This document shows positions 1-11,026 of a stretch of DNA of 64,000 nt, in pieces; the stretch's first letter is position 1, and every line of letters starts with the position of its first letter. The notes beneath the pieces were generated by a model. It saw only the letters and a program-made list of their open reading frames with translations, did no database searches and was not told the DNA's origin. The stretch is taken from the NCBI GenBank assembly GCA_021396245.1, contig WNYE01000029.1, positions 356,193 through 420,192 on the forward strand, written 5' to 3'. Source of the DNA: Sporothrix humicola. Lineage: Eukaryota > Ascomycota > Sordariomycetes > Ophiostomatales > Ophiostomataceae. Made by a program: the position numbers and the translations under genes.

Positions 1-302
1 CCCCAGACTTTTTTCATGCCCCATTTCTGCATTTCTGGGCCTTTTCCCTCCCTTTAACCCCAGACTCCCCTTGACACTCTTTGCACATCGGCGACCATTG
101 TCCGTTGTTCTTTTACCAACTCGACGGAAGCACATAAACACATAAACAGCCAGCCCCTCGTCGACAGTCGACAATCGTCCCTCTCGATAAGGTCTTGTTC
201 CAGAAAATACAGTTGCGAGTTGCCCCTGAATCCACATCACAACAAAACACAACAAAAGAGCACACATTGCAAGACAACAGCACAACAGCACAACAGCACA
301 TC
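1..302. other. Upstream region of first regulator
   Basis: No gene is seen here. The stretch is pyrimidine-rich at first (CCCC and CTTTT tracts) and then rich in CACAA repeats just before the start codon at 303. This is typical of a fungal promoter plus 5' leader. Confidence 0.5.
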
Positions 303-3010
303 ATGTCGACGACGCCCGCCCCAACAGCGTCGGCTTCGACATCCACGCCCGCCACCGCACCACAAAACGACACCACAAAGAGACGCCGCGCGTCAAGAGC
401 GTGTCTCGCCTGCCGTGCCCGCAAGGTCCGCTGCGATGTCGTCCTCTGCGGCAAGCCGTGCACAAACTGCCGTCTCGATTTCAGCGAATGCGTCGTCCAG
501 CTGAGACGCAAGAATAGGTATGGGTGCCCGGAATCGGAATCGCCACTACCGGAAAGTGCAGTATACTGACAAAGGTACTCAGATGCAGAACTATCGTGGT
601 CCCTTCAAACAACCGTCTGCTGTCGGTCAAGGAGGCCAGCGAGAGCGAAGATGACGGCGCCAATGCCGGCCGGACACTGAGGGAGCAGCCTGCGGCCTCG
701 TCGTCGTCGGCGCCGGCGTCCACTTCCAACCAAAAATCACATTCCCTAGCACAGGACAGCCTACCCCCCTTTGAATGGAACGACCCTCTGGCCCCCGTCT
801 CGAGCTCAATCCTCCAGACTGTCGAGCCAGCAGACACGACACACACACATGTCCCCTCCATATCGGTCTCGGAAGGCCCGGGAGACAACCTGGGCTTCGA
901 CCCCTCCATGGCCAGCGACAGCAGCTTCAGTGACCACGGCCTCGGCGGTGACAACGACCTCGACGAGCTTGACATACTTCTCAACATGGACGAGGATCCG
1001 TCAAAGGCAGACCAGAACCAGATGACGGAAGCTCCAGTTACTGCCCAACCCATGGCCCCGCCGTCTCTGGCCGACGACGAGCCCATGTCCTACGAACTCC
1101 TCAGCCACACCGTCGACAACTTTTCCCTGTACGGCGCCGGCATCAACGGCACAACCCACGACCTCGCTAACCCTCACTCTAATTCCAACTCCAATTTGAA
1201 TGTGGGTTGGCACAACAGCTTCACCAGCTCGAGCTCCGAGGCCTGGCAGCGCATGCACTTCCCCTTCTCGTCGTCGCTCTTTGCCACCGCTAACGGCTCG
1301 AGCATGGTGTCCATGCCCTTCTCCGCCGCCATGGAGGTCGACAGTGCCGGCCTGGGCCTCGAGCTGCCCTATGAGAACAGCATCGGCCTTGGCCTGCCTC
1401 CACGACCTGCTCAGCGTAAGAACCGCACACGTGAGCCGACGCCAGAGGCCACCCCCCAGCCTGCGCAGGACATGACGCCGGAATGCAGACCTGACTCAAC
1501 CGAAGAGACTGCACCGCAGGAGAACACTTCTGCCGCCAACAACACCACCCCCACTCCCCTTCCCACAATCGTTGCACCGCGGCGCAACAATGTCTCGACC
1601 GGTCCGGCGTTTGTCATCTTCTCCTGCTACCCCTTCCTTTCCTCAAAAACGCTGTGGAAGCTTGATCACGAGGACGATGCCTCGCTTCTCGAGCAGAGAG
1701 GTTGCCTGCACGTGCCAAAGAAGCCCATCCTTGATGAGATGATGAAGAAGTACTTCTTGCACGTCCACCCCTCTGTGCCCTTGTTGAATGAGACCGACTT
1801 CTGGGCCATGTACAACTCGCCCACGCCCCAGACGGCGCCGTTCGGCCAGATGTCGCTCTTTGTCTTCCAGGCCATGCTGTTCATCGTGTCACCGTTCGTG
1901 TCGCCGTCGACGCTGGCCCAGCTCGGCTTCTCGTCCGTCCCCGAGGCCCGCGCCAACTTTTACCGCCGCGCCAAGACGCTCTTCAACTTGGAGGAGGGCC
2001 GCGACGACATCAGCACCGCACAGGGCGCGCTCATGCTGACGTACCACCTGCCCAACATGAAGGACCGCACCAACAGCTTTTGGATGAGCACCGCCATCCA
2101 CTTTGCCCGCAGCGCCAACGCCCACCGCTACTACGAGCTCGACGACCCCAAACACATCTTCAAGATGAACACCAAGCCCACCATCACCGTCCAGCGCCGC
2201 ACCATTATTAAGAGATTGTGGTGGTGCTGTGTGCTGCGCGACAAGGTCATGTCGCTGGGTATGCGCCGGCCCATGCTGATCGGCCCCGCCGACTTTGACG
2301 TTGCTCGACCGGGCCTCAACGAGCACGACACGAGCGACGAGATCAACGGAAAGTCCGTCTACCCGCCGGCCACCAAGCGCATTATCAGCCAGGTCTTTGC
2401 CGCCCTGTGCGAGCTCGCCGGTATTTTGACGGGCGTGTTGGACGTGTGCTACCCTGCGAGCGGAACACACCCACGGTCCGACCGCCCGGCCGTCGCCGTC
2501 GCGCAGGACTACGTCGCCAAGCTGGACGCCTGGTACGAGACCTCGGCCGCCCAGTTCCAGGTCGCCATTGCCCGCATCAACAACAACAGCGTCGAAGACC
2601 AGCTTGTGCTGTCCACCAACGCCGCCTACATCTACTACTACATTGCCCGTGCTTCCGTCTACAACTACCTGTCGCACGTCCTTGCAACACATCCCGAGGC
2701 GGCTGCCGGCAGCGAGACCACATGGGGCAGCCCGCCCGCCAAGGTCGACGAGTCGTTCCGGGGCGTGACGAAGAGTTTGGCGGAACTCAAACGGAGAGAC
2801 CTGGTACGCTACCTGCCCAACACCTTCGTGTCGATGGCCATCCTGCCCTTCAAGTGGCACGTCGCCAGTGTTCGCGTGACGGGTGGCAGCGGGAAGAACT
2901 CGAGTAAAGAAACCGACCTCACGATCTACTACGCCGTCTTCAAGGGCTTTGGCGAGATTTACGAGATGACGGACAGTGCGCTGCAGAGCGTTGGCACGAT
3001 TCAGACGTGA
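303..3010 (+). CDS. Zn2Cys6 transcription factor, CTF1/FarA-like
   Basis: Predicted nuclear DNA-binding regulator of 880 residues from two exons, 303..517 and 583..3010; the 65-bp intron has a CTGAC branch site. The binuclear zinc cluster has cysteines at about residues 34, 37, 44, 53, 56 and 63. A long acidic, Ser/Pro/Thr-rich, probably disordered stretch (about 75-430) follows. The C-terminal half is a fungal-specific regulator domain beginning around the phrases FVIFSCYPFL and DEMMKKYFLHVHP, then PLLNETDFW. That layout and those phrases recall cutinase/fatty-acid regulators of the CTF1/FarA/FarB group; this is family memory, not a search. No obvious target gene lies beside it. The gene ends at a GA microsatellite. 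The regulator class is secure, the subfamily less so. Confidence 0.87.
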
Positions 3011-3028
3011 GAGAGAGAGAGAGAGAGA
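3008..3028. repeat. GA dinucleotide microsatellite
   Basis: A run of about nine GA units overlaps the stop codon and start of the 3' UTR of the first regulator gene. It is a simple repeat with no evident function. Confidence 0.8.
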
Positions 3029-4148
3029 CTCAAGAGGATGAACACAAATTGTATTAATGAGATTACTTAATGTTGGTTTGGGGATTTGGTATAACGGAAA
3101 AACAAATTTGGATGGGAAAATTTGGTAATTTATTTTGGTTATGGTTATGGCTATTGCCCATGGGCAGCTTTTTGGACCTGCGTCACTGTCTTCTGTTTTT
3201 ATTTGACCACACTGGTCCTGTGTGACATTTGCTTTTGATTTTTATTTATTTTTCAGAGACTCATGGTACTTTTGCTTATCAACCATGGACCAGGGCGCGG
3301 CAATTAAATGTTTTCATTGGTTTTTTATTCGTTTTTGCTCGTGAAGTTTTTCGCTTGTAGATTGTTTTGATGAAACTAACTGTCGGTCGAAAACGATGAG
3401 ATCGTAGATGATTTCGAAATGTATGTAAATTGCTATATAACTACTATCACCGCTGATCCTGTACGACTTCCTCTCTTCTGAAGGAAGCTATACAATTGAT
3501 CTATGTGGTGAATTCGTTGCCTTTCGAAGAGTACGATTCGCAGGCAAATTGGCGGTGCAAAGACTTTAAGTGAGGCATTTGCTCGATACCCCTATCTTTT
3601 GTGGAGCTCTCTGTCTGACCCGCCCAGGCCATGGCGAGGCCATGGCCTGCCACGTGACCTTCGTACGCATTGTACCGACACTAACAAAGATTGTTCGATT
3701 TCATAATACGGAAGTTTTCGACACTTTAAAACATATGTTTAAAAGTTAATAATTTGTAATTAAGAGGAAAATAAAACACTACTTTCACTATACCTTAGTC
3801 ATCTTAAATTCCATGTATTCGAGTGAGACGGCAATGTCGTAACAAGCAGTGATCTCGGTGATACCAACAGCGACACCTGTGCCGGAAAAGTGGATACTTT
3901 CTGCCGGGGCATTTGGGCCAATAGGATGTTATCGCAGCGGATTTCCATGTCGATTTGTGCCAGTATTACGCCAAGCGCGTCGAAGATAAGAACAAACAGG
4001 CCCCAACGGCACCTGCCGATAAGATAGTTGAATCTTACCCCGGTTTCCGGAAACCGTTATCTTTATCTCGCTATCAATTTGTCGTCGTCATGTCGGCATG
4101 TGAGTAATTGAAGATTCTCCCCATAATGCCTGCATTGGTGAAGAACGC
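3029..4148. other. AT-rich intergenic region
   Basis: No gene is seen. The 3' UTR side is T- and A-rich. At about 3628-3651 the palindrome GGCCATGG occurs twice, three bases apart, followed closely by CACGTG. These sit about 500 bp upstream of the next regulator gene and might be operator sites, but nothing supports a specific factor. Confidence 0.5.
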
Positions 4149-6621
4149 ATGATGGACGCCGACACAGAGACACGGACGGCGGCCGGGGCAGCAGCCGGAG
4201 CAACAACCGGAGCAGACACCGGCCGCATCTACCGCTCCAAGAAGCAGCGGCCATGCGACATTTGCCGCGTTCGGCGGGTGCAGTGCAAGTCGCTGCAGCT
4301 GGCCGACGGCAGCCGAGACACGACTCTGTGTCAGATGTGTGTCCGGCTGGGCTTGAACTGCACGTTTGAGCAAGGCCCAGCACGGAAGCGGTGCCGAGAT
4401 GCAGCGGATCGACCGCCGAAGACGACAGCGCCGACGATGTTGGCAGCAAGTGCCCGCCAGTCAATATCTCCAACATCGCCCACAGTATCACCGCCAGTAT
4501 CGCTATCGCCCGGCAGCGTACAGCATGCGCTTCCATCTCCAATTCGACAAATCGATCAAACCAGTCCAAACCATATTGGTCAAACTATTGGAGTTGGCCA
4601 TGAAACCAGACACGAGATTGGGCACAATGCAATGGCGATGGATATGGGAATGGACCAGGATCCAATGGCGATTATGGACTGGTGGGCAGCCGCAACATTG
4701 GAGATGCCACAAACTTTACAAGCCGGATACCAACAAGAGGCCAGCCCTACAAACATTCTCGGCCAGACAGACGCCAACCCCTCCGACTGTCCGCAGGAGT
4801 TCTCCCTCGAATCGCACCAAGGCCACTCACACCAGCTTCTTGGTCTCTCTGGGGAGTCAGATCCATATTTCCTCCGCCACTACGACTACAACCAGTTCGA
4901 CACGTACCGCATGTTCCGGCTGCACTTTCGAAAGGTGATCGACGACGCACTGCATCCAAGCTCGACAGCCGACGATGCACATAATTTACAGCGACTTCCT
5001 TTTACTTCTTCCTTTTTCTCGACTCCAATACCATCCGGCTCTATGCCTGCACAGTTTGTCATTGCCGACGAGGCCATCTGGGAAAACGACGTGCGGTCGG
5101 TCGACGGCATATTTAGGAGTGATACAGAAGAGTCAGACACAGCTTTGATGGCCAAGCTCGTCCCTGTCGAACGAGCGGTCAGACTGATCAAGCTCTACAG
5201 GCAGTTTGTGCATCCTCGATATCCAGTGCTGTCCCTAAAAGATCTGGAGCGCATGGCGGAAGACAGAAAAGCATTTCCAAAGACGCCTGTTTTGCCCAAC
5301 GTTGCACTATCATTCCCTGTTGGCCTTTCCTGTGCAGTGTATGCCTTGGCAGCCCCTTTTGCCTTTCTCGACGATCAGCTCAGTGTATCCCGTGGATATC
5401 GAGAAGGATCTACAACCGATGAGCTGTGGGCTATTGCCCATCGAAGTTTCCAGCGAGCTACTCGCTTGTCGCACCTGTCTTCACTCCAACTATGTCTACT
5501 TCTTCTCCAGCAGCCTCCGCAGAGCGATGTGGCTGCCGAACCACCGAGTTTCTGGGCGCTGTCGTGCACGTCTCTTGCCCTTGCGGAAAGTCTTGGTCTA
5601 AGTCTTGACCCAAACAACTGGCGACTGCCTCGACCAGAGATTATTTTGAGACGCCGGCTCTGGTGGTTGACGCACACAACGCACGTCTGGAACGCCATTG
5701 TCTTTGGGCGACCATCACACATTCACCAAGACGACTGGGATGTTGCGCCTCTGAGGAGTGACGACTTTGAGGGAGATGAGCAGACACAGGAGCAGACCGA
5801 TATATGCATTGCCGAGTGTGAGCTTGGCCTTATTGCCTCCGATGTTCTTAAAGCTTTCTAGTGAGTCTTTCCTGTTCGAAAATCAAAATCAAACGTAATA
5901 TCCCCTCTAACCTGGCAGCACCCTTCGAGGAACACTTCGAGGTATTCGAGGAGAACCGCCGTCTTTGAGCTCCTTACTGGCACTCGCTCAGCCACTGAGG
6001 AACAGAATCGACCGCTGGCGGCAGACGCTGCCTCTCCTCTCAAAACCTGCGTCAGACCTGACCGAGGCTGAATTCGAGACTGGCGTGGCCTTGAGGCTGT
6101 CACACTTGGCCCTAGAGCTGCTCATCTTCCGCGCTCTCCTGCGCCCCTTGACGATTCAAGCTCAAGCCAGTCACCACGAACAAAACGAGCCAACATCCGC
6201 CGTTCTGGCCATCTTTGACAATGGGTACACTTGTGCCAAGGCCGTCGCCGGTCTTGTGTCGTCCCTCCAGGCAAAGCACTTTGCCAATTTCTGGCCTCTG
6301 TATACTCGCCACCAGCTCTGCTATGTAGCTCCTTTTTTGTTGATGAACCTCGCCCAGTCGCCAACTGAGCCCATGGCTGCACGCTGTCTTTCTCTCCTTG
6401 ATGATTGGCGACGGACACTGCGCATTGTCGGTCGGGCTTGGCCTCTGGCTCGACTGGCGGCAATGCGGCTTGATGCCATCACTTGGAAGGGCATAGAGAC
6501 TGTTGTTCACGGAGCAGGTCAAGACAGTCCAGCTATGGCACTAATTCGTCAACAAGATGAAAAAAATGGGAGACAGAATGCAAATGGAAATGGAAATGTG
6601 GGTGAGAGGCAGCACATATGA
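4149..6621 (+). CDS. Zn2Cys6 transcription factor, candidate cluster regulator
   Basis: Predicted DNA-binding regulator of 804 residues from exons 4149..5860 and 5919..6621; the donor is GTGAGT and the frame is kept. The zinc cluster has cysteines at about 36, 39, 46, 61, 64 and 71; the loop between the third and fourth cysteine is unusually long (14 residues). The RPCDICRVRRVQC form recalls the DAL81/TamA-type group of nitrogen regulators. A fungal regulatory middle domain runs from about residue 330 to the end, with the RRRLWWLTHTTHVWNAI segment typical of it. It is convergent with the DUF1989-CE4 gene and heads a run of catabolic-looking genes, so it may control them. It resembles the regulator at 33-36 kb, probably a paralogue. 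The exact ligand is unknown. Confidence 0.86.
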
Positions 6622-7006
6622 CGAGATGAGTTGGTATGACGAGGGAGTTTTGATCTTGATATTTGTACATGTATAACATTGCCAGTTCAAAGCACAACCA
6701 GTTTAAATATTTCAATCTAGCTCCAATAGTTTCAAAACCCATAAGTTTATTGTCTTATCTGTTGCTTGAGTGGTCGGGATAAAAGATATCATGTCAAAGC
6801 CAAGTGTTGTCGTCAAGGGTGTCGTCAAGGGTGTCGTCAACAGTTGTCAACTGGAGCCCCACAAATGCCCCACAATAATCGCCCGTGTAAGTCGCCCGTG
6901 TCAGTTGCCCGTCCCCCGTCTCAGATCATGTCAATTCATGCCATGACTCTTGTGGTTAGAATTTATCGGCTTTATTTGATTTTCACTATCTTGTCTCCAG
7001 CATATC
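6622..7006. promoter_or_regulatory. Short gap with tandem 12-mers and GCCCGT motifs
   Basis: Between two convergent genes. A 12-bp unit, TGTCGTCAAGGG, is repeated at 6808-6819 and 6820-6831, with a partial third copy to about 6840. Three GCCCGT copies follow, all on the plus strand, at 6881-6886, 6894-6899 and 6907-6912. The complement contains CGG, the half-site of Zn2Cys6 factors. As this is a 3'-3' gap, a promoter role is not obvious. Confidence 0.45.
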
Positions 7007-8614
7007 CTACGCTGAACCTGCCTTGGCCTCCTTCTCCTTGATTTGCCCCTTCAGCCAAGACGCTGCAATATCTTCACAGGTGCTAAACTCCACTGCATCG
7101 CCAAATCCCTGCAGCCACCCCAGGAAACGGTCGATCATGCCGATGATGTGGGCCAGGCCGCTGACGTCGGGGTGCACGAGAATCGGGAAAACAAAGTCGC
7201 CGGCATCGCGGCCCTCCTTTTGCTCCCACAGCCACGTAAACTTGTCGCGCCACATCTGCTCGACGACGCGCGTCGACACGTAGCCCATGCTGTTGTTGAG
7301 GTGCGGCAGGTACATCATGGGCATCATGTCCTCGTTGTACCAGCCGCAGGGCAGCTCGACCAGCGGGTGGGTGCCGTCTTCGGGGAACGACTGCGAGGCA
7401 ATGGCCGACGGATGCAGCCACGAGGAGGCGGGCTTGTTGAAATCAATATGCTCAATGGGTGGGTCGGCGGGCGTAAAGTACGGCTGTGAATCGTGGTGCA
7501 TGAGCGACGAGTTGTACAGGAAGCCGTGCTCCCGCAGCAGCTTGACCGTCGTCTCGCGGATCGTGTACATGGGCGCTCGGTAGCCGCGGGGCTTCTTGCC
7601 GGCCAGCTTTGTGGCGACGTCGATGCACTTGAGGAGGACGTCCTTTTCTTGTTCTTCCGTCATCTGGTAGATGCCCTCGTGGGCGTAGCCGTGCAGGCCA
7701 ATCTCGGCGCCCGATTCCAAAACAGCCTTGGCCGCGTCGGGGAACGTCTCGGTCGTGTGGCCGGGGATGAACCAGGTGACTTTGTCGGCGATCTTGTGTT
7801 TGCTGAACAGCTCCAGCAGACGATAGACGCCGACCTGGCCGGCAAAGATGCCCGAGCTGTAGTCGGCCATGTTGTTGTCCTTGTGGCAGCCCGTGCCGAG
7901 CCAGTGTGAGACCGCGTCGAAATCAACAGACAAGGCGATCTTGGCGCGTTTGCGGGGACTGGTAACGGCAGATGGGACAGAAGTCGGGACGACAGACAAC
8001 GTCCGCGTGCTCTCTTCTCCGCCCAACACTTGATATTCGCAGTCAGCTGGCTCACCGGCATTCACGGGGTCAATGTCTTGAGGGCATGAGCTCATGACGA
8101 TGACGAGATCGGCCTCGGCGCGCAGCACAATGTACTGGCCCTTTTCGCTCGTTGGCGGCCGAATATCAAGTCCGCCGTGGTGGTCAATGGCGACGTTCAT
8201 GAACAGGTTCAGGGGATCGGGCGTCCAATCTGAAGCGATAAAATCAGGTAATACCTCCCCCAGGGCGCCATGCATGTTGTCGCTGCAGTTATCATGGTAG
8301 CCGTCGTAGCCCTGCATGTGGTACCGCCGCTCGTCGCACGCCGACCAGATCATGTCGTGCGTACCGTGCGTCGTCGTGTCTTCGACGAGCGTCAGCATCG
8401 GCTTGCGCCGCGTGCTGTACAGCTTATCGCCTTTGTGGAGGGTGACCTGTTTGAGGACGGTCCGCGTGTGCACCATCGACAGGAAATCATGGCTGTCCTT
8501 GGGGTTGAACGCCCAAAAGTCGAGCACCTGCTTGCCAAAGGTGTTGATGATCTTGAGGTCCTGGCCGGCTGTGACCGAAAAGGCCACAGCCTTGCGAGCA
8601 GGAATGATGGGCAT
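7007..8614 (-). CDS. DUF1989 (urea carboxylase-associated) + CE4 deacetylase fusion
   Basis: Intronless, 535 residues, no signal peptide or membrane segment, so probably cytosolic. Residues about 1-195 match DUF1989, with GTHD at 84-87 and the NCSDN cysteine motif at 109-113. Residues about 225-500 form a polysaccharide-deacetylase/allantoinase-like (CE4, NodB) domain with metal-site motifs DFDA at 231-234 and HGYAH at 308-312, then RGYRAP at 343-348 and a C-terminal VHPD. The CE4 part, including SHWLG after DFDA, resembles HpPgdA/PuuE-type enzymes, some of which open cyclic amides rather than deacetylate sugars. DUF1989 proteins of bacteria include carboxyguanidine deiminase subunits. I infer an enzyme of nitrogen-compound breakdown (two hydrolytic steps on one chain); the substrate is unknown. 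Confidence 0.85.
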   Translation of the reverse strand: MPIIPARKAVAFSVTAGQDLKIINTFGKQVLDFWAFNPKDSHDFLSMVHTRTVLKQVTLHKGDKLYSTRRKPMLTLVEDTTTHGTHDMIWSACDERRYHMQGYDGYHDNCSDNMHGALGEVLPDFIASDWTPDPLNLFMNVAIDHHGGLDIRPPTSEKGQYIVLRAEADLVIVMSSCPQDIDPVNAGEPADCEYQVLGGEESTRTLSVVPTSVPSAVTSPRKRAKIALSVDFDAVSHWLGTGCHKDNNMADYSSGIFAGQVGVYRLLELFSKHKIADKVTWFIPGHTTETFPDAAKAVLESGAEIGLHGYAHEGIYQMTEEQEKDVLLKCIDVATKLAGKKPRGYRAPMYTIRETTVKLLREHGFLYNSSLMHHDSQPYFTPADPPIEHIDFNKPASSWLHPSAIASQSFPEDGTHPLVELPCGWYNEDMMPMMYLPHLNNSMGYVSTRVVEQMWRDKFTWLWEQKEGRDAGDFVFPILVHPDVSGLAHIIGMIDRFLGWLQGFGDAVEFSTCEDIAASWLKGQIKEKEAKAGSA

Positions 8615-9223
8615 GGTGTCGGGGTTGTCGTGAAGGAAGAAGTGTTGGATGACGATAAGAAGTTTGGAGAAGAGTAGGGTTTAATTTTGTTCGTTTGAAC
8701 TCTGGGTTTTCATATCCAAGATTTGTTTGATTTTAATTTATGAGATATTTTGTTGACAGGCGTCACAATGCGGGGAGCTTGTGTGGATCTTGACGGGCAT
8801 CTTATCGCAGAGATGCATTATCGAGAATCAACGGCCGTAGGCGGTCGCTGTGAGTTGCCCGTTGTGGCAGAAGATGCCCGTTGTTTGCCGATGCCCGCTA
8901 TCTGTTATCTATTATCTTAGGCCTTTTAGTGCATTCAGGGGTGTTTACTCTGCACTGTAAAGCACCGAGTTGCCCGTTCACTAAGCCCAATCTGGACATA
9001 TCGTGTAAGACCCCTGCCAATCAGACAATCCTGGCCATGCAAAGTAAAACGCAAACACAAAAGACAAACTGTTGAAGAAGTTAGCCAGAGGCAGTGAAAG
9101 AAATAAAAATAAAGAAAAATTACCGACAAATAAAATGAAAGTAACTGGTTTATATCAATGGTTCTTTTGTATTCAGATATCAAAATTTAACCTAAGAATT
9201 TGAGCTAATGACGCACAACCACG
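8615..9223. promoter_or_regulatory. Promoter of DUF1989-CE4 gene with GCCCGT copies
   Basis: Holds the promoter of the leftward DUF1989-CE4 gene and the 3' region of the flavoprotein gene. GCCCGT lies at 8857-8862, 8876-8881 and 8972-8977 on the plus strand, with one opposite copy (ACGGGC) near 8793. These are candidate Zn2Cys6 operator half-sites. No small gene is supported. Confidence 0.45.
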
Positions 9224-11026
9224 TCAAGCAAACACCTCCTTGAAGTATGCCTCTACCAATGCACCATCCAGACTGCCATAAGCCGCGCCAACCAGCCCGT
9301 CTGGCCGCAGAATGACGAGTGCCCCCTTGTCCAGATCAACGCCAAACTTTGTATGAGCAACCTGGCTCGGGTCGTAGTATGCTTTGCCGAGCGGTTCCAT
9401 GCCAAGAGTTTCGAAAGGCGAGCAGCCTGTGGTCGGCAGAAGCGTCACAAAATTTACAGCCTTGTGCAGCCAGGTGGAGGAGGCGGCTTTTCCTGCATTG
9501 TCTCCTTTAAGGAACGCGGACAACTCTTTCACGGAAGACTGCGTGACATTCACACTTCCCGTAAACACGACAACCGTAAAGTGTGCAGTGTTGCGGCTGA
9601 CGCGCTGCAGACGAGTCGGCTGCAAGGTACCCGGCGTTGTCAATTCCACATCGGGAGGCCGGCTGCCAGGAACAACGGCCAGCACCTGCTTATCGATGCA
9701 CTCGGTGCCCTGGTTGAGCACATTCGACGCATACGAGATGCCGAGGCCGGTGTTAAAGGGCGCCGCCCGCTCAAACAGTTCGCCGAGTGCAATGTACGGG
9801 TCGGCGTCGCGGTCGCCCGTGTACCAGGCCGGCCATTTGTGCGTCATCAGCATGGCAATGTCGCGGTCATAGTCGATCAGCTGCTGGACGGCGCTGCGGC
9901 GCTCGGTCGAGTACGTCTGGAGGACGCTGGGAGATGTGATCCCACGGATATGCAGCGCCAACTTCCATCCCAAGTTGACGGCGTCGTGGATGCCCGTATT
10001 CAAGCCCTGGGCGGCACCGCTGCTGTGCGTGTGAGCTGCATCGCCGCACAAAAAGACACGGTCGCTCTTGGCGCCAAAGTCGCGGGCCATGCGCTGGCCG
10101 ATCGTGTAGAGTGTCCACCAGTGGACTTCCTTGAAAGTGAGCTTGAACGGCGCGACGGACGCAATGGCCTCGGCGACGACTATTTCTTCCGTGACTTCAG
10201 CTCCACCGTACTTCTTTGCAATGGCATCCGTGTAGGCAAAGCCGATGCGCGTGCCTCCGTGGTCCAGCGGCGCCCAAAGAACATTGCCGTGTGTCTTGCT
10301 CTCGACGGCGCCGTATGCTCTGGAAATAGGCATGTCTGTCTCGACCAGGCCGTCGATGCGGATCCAGCGGTCCTCGGTGCTGTCGCCGTCGAAGGGAATG
10401 CCGGCGTGGCGTCGCACAAAACTGCGGCCGCCATCGGCGCCGACAATATATTTGCTACAGTAAGTGGTTAGTGGTGAGCATAACGGTGGACAAGAAAATC
10501 AAAGTCGGCTCTCCTACCTCTTGATGGTAAACGTCTTGCCCGTCTTCTTGTCTTGAAAGACGGACGTCACGGCATAGTCGTCCCGCGCCTTGGTCTCGTC
10601 CACGGAAAAGTCGATGCACTGCGTCGACGTGTGGTAGGTTGCGCCCACAGATGCCACCTTCTCGCGGAGAATCGCCTCCGTGTACATCTGCCGCAGCACG
10701 AGCGCAAAGTCGTACGTAGTGTCGGCGATGTTCTCCATAAAGGTCCACACGCGGCCGGGCACGATTCGTTTGCCGTCTTTGTACGTGACACTACTGCGGC
10801 AGGCAAAACCAAGCTGCAGCATGTCGTCGATGACATCGAGCTGGTCCAGCTGCTCCGTCGTCCGCGGGAAGAGCGCAATGGCCCGCCCGTAGGCATCCTG
10901 CGTCGTCTTGTCGTGCTGCTCAACAACGCACGCCGAGACACCAAACCGCTGCATCTGGTATGCCATCAGCAGCCCGACCGGCCCGCCGCCGACAATCACC
11001 ACGTCGAATGTGGTGTCTTCAGGCAT
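9224..11026 (-). CDS. FAD-dependent phenol hydroxylase-like monooxygenase
   Basis: Predicted 579-residue class A flavoprotein monooxygenase, which would hydroxylate an aromatic substrate using NAD(P)H and O2. Exons on the minus strand are 11026..10518 and 10454..9224; the intron carries a CTAAC branch site and joins the frame as FTIK-SKYIVGADGG. Seen motifs: dinucleotide-binding GGGPVG near residue 12, the DG-type motif VGADGGRS after the join, and the FAD ribityl motif LCGDAAHTHSS with the QGLNTGIHDAVNLGWKL helix. The C-terminal roughly 170 residues fit the thioredoxin-like domain of phenol 2-monooxygenase relatives. Its promoter faces that of the permease at 11.87 kb across 843 bp, suggesting shared control. 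The substrate cannot be read from the sequence. Confidence 0.9.

Noticed and set aside
1889..2860. Long open frame on the minus strand inside the first regulator gene
   Set aside because: Antisense shadow of a GC-rich coding exon; low-complexity translation without motifs. The same holds for long antisense frames at 9353-10471, 12175-13128, 22094-22843 and 23294-24448.
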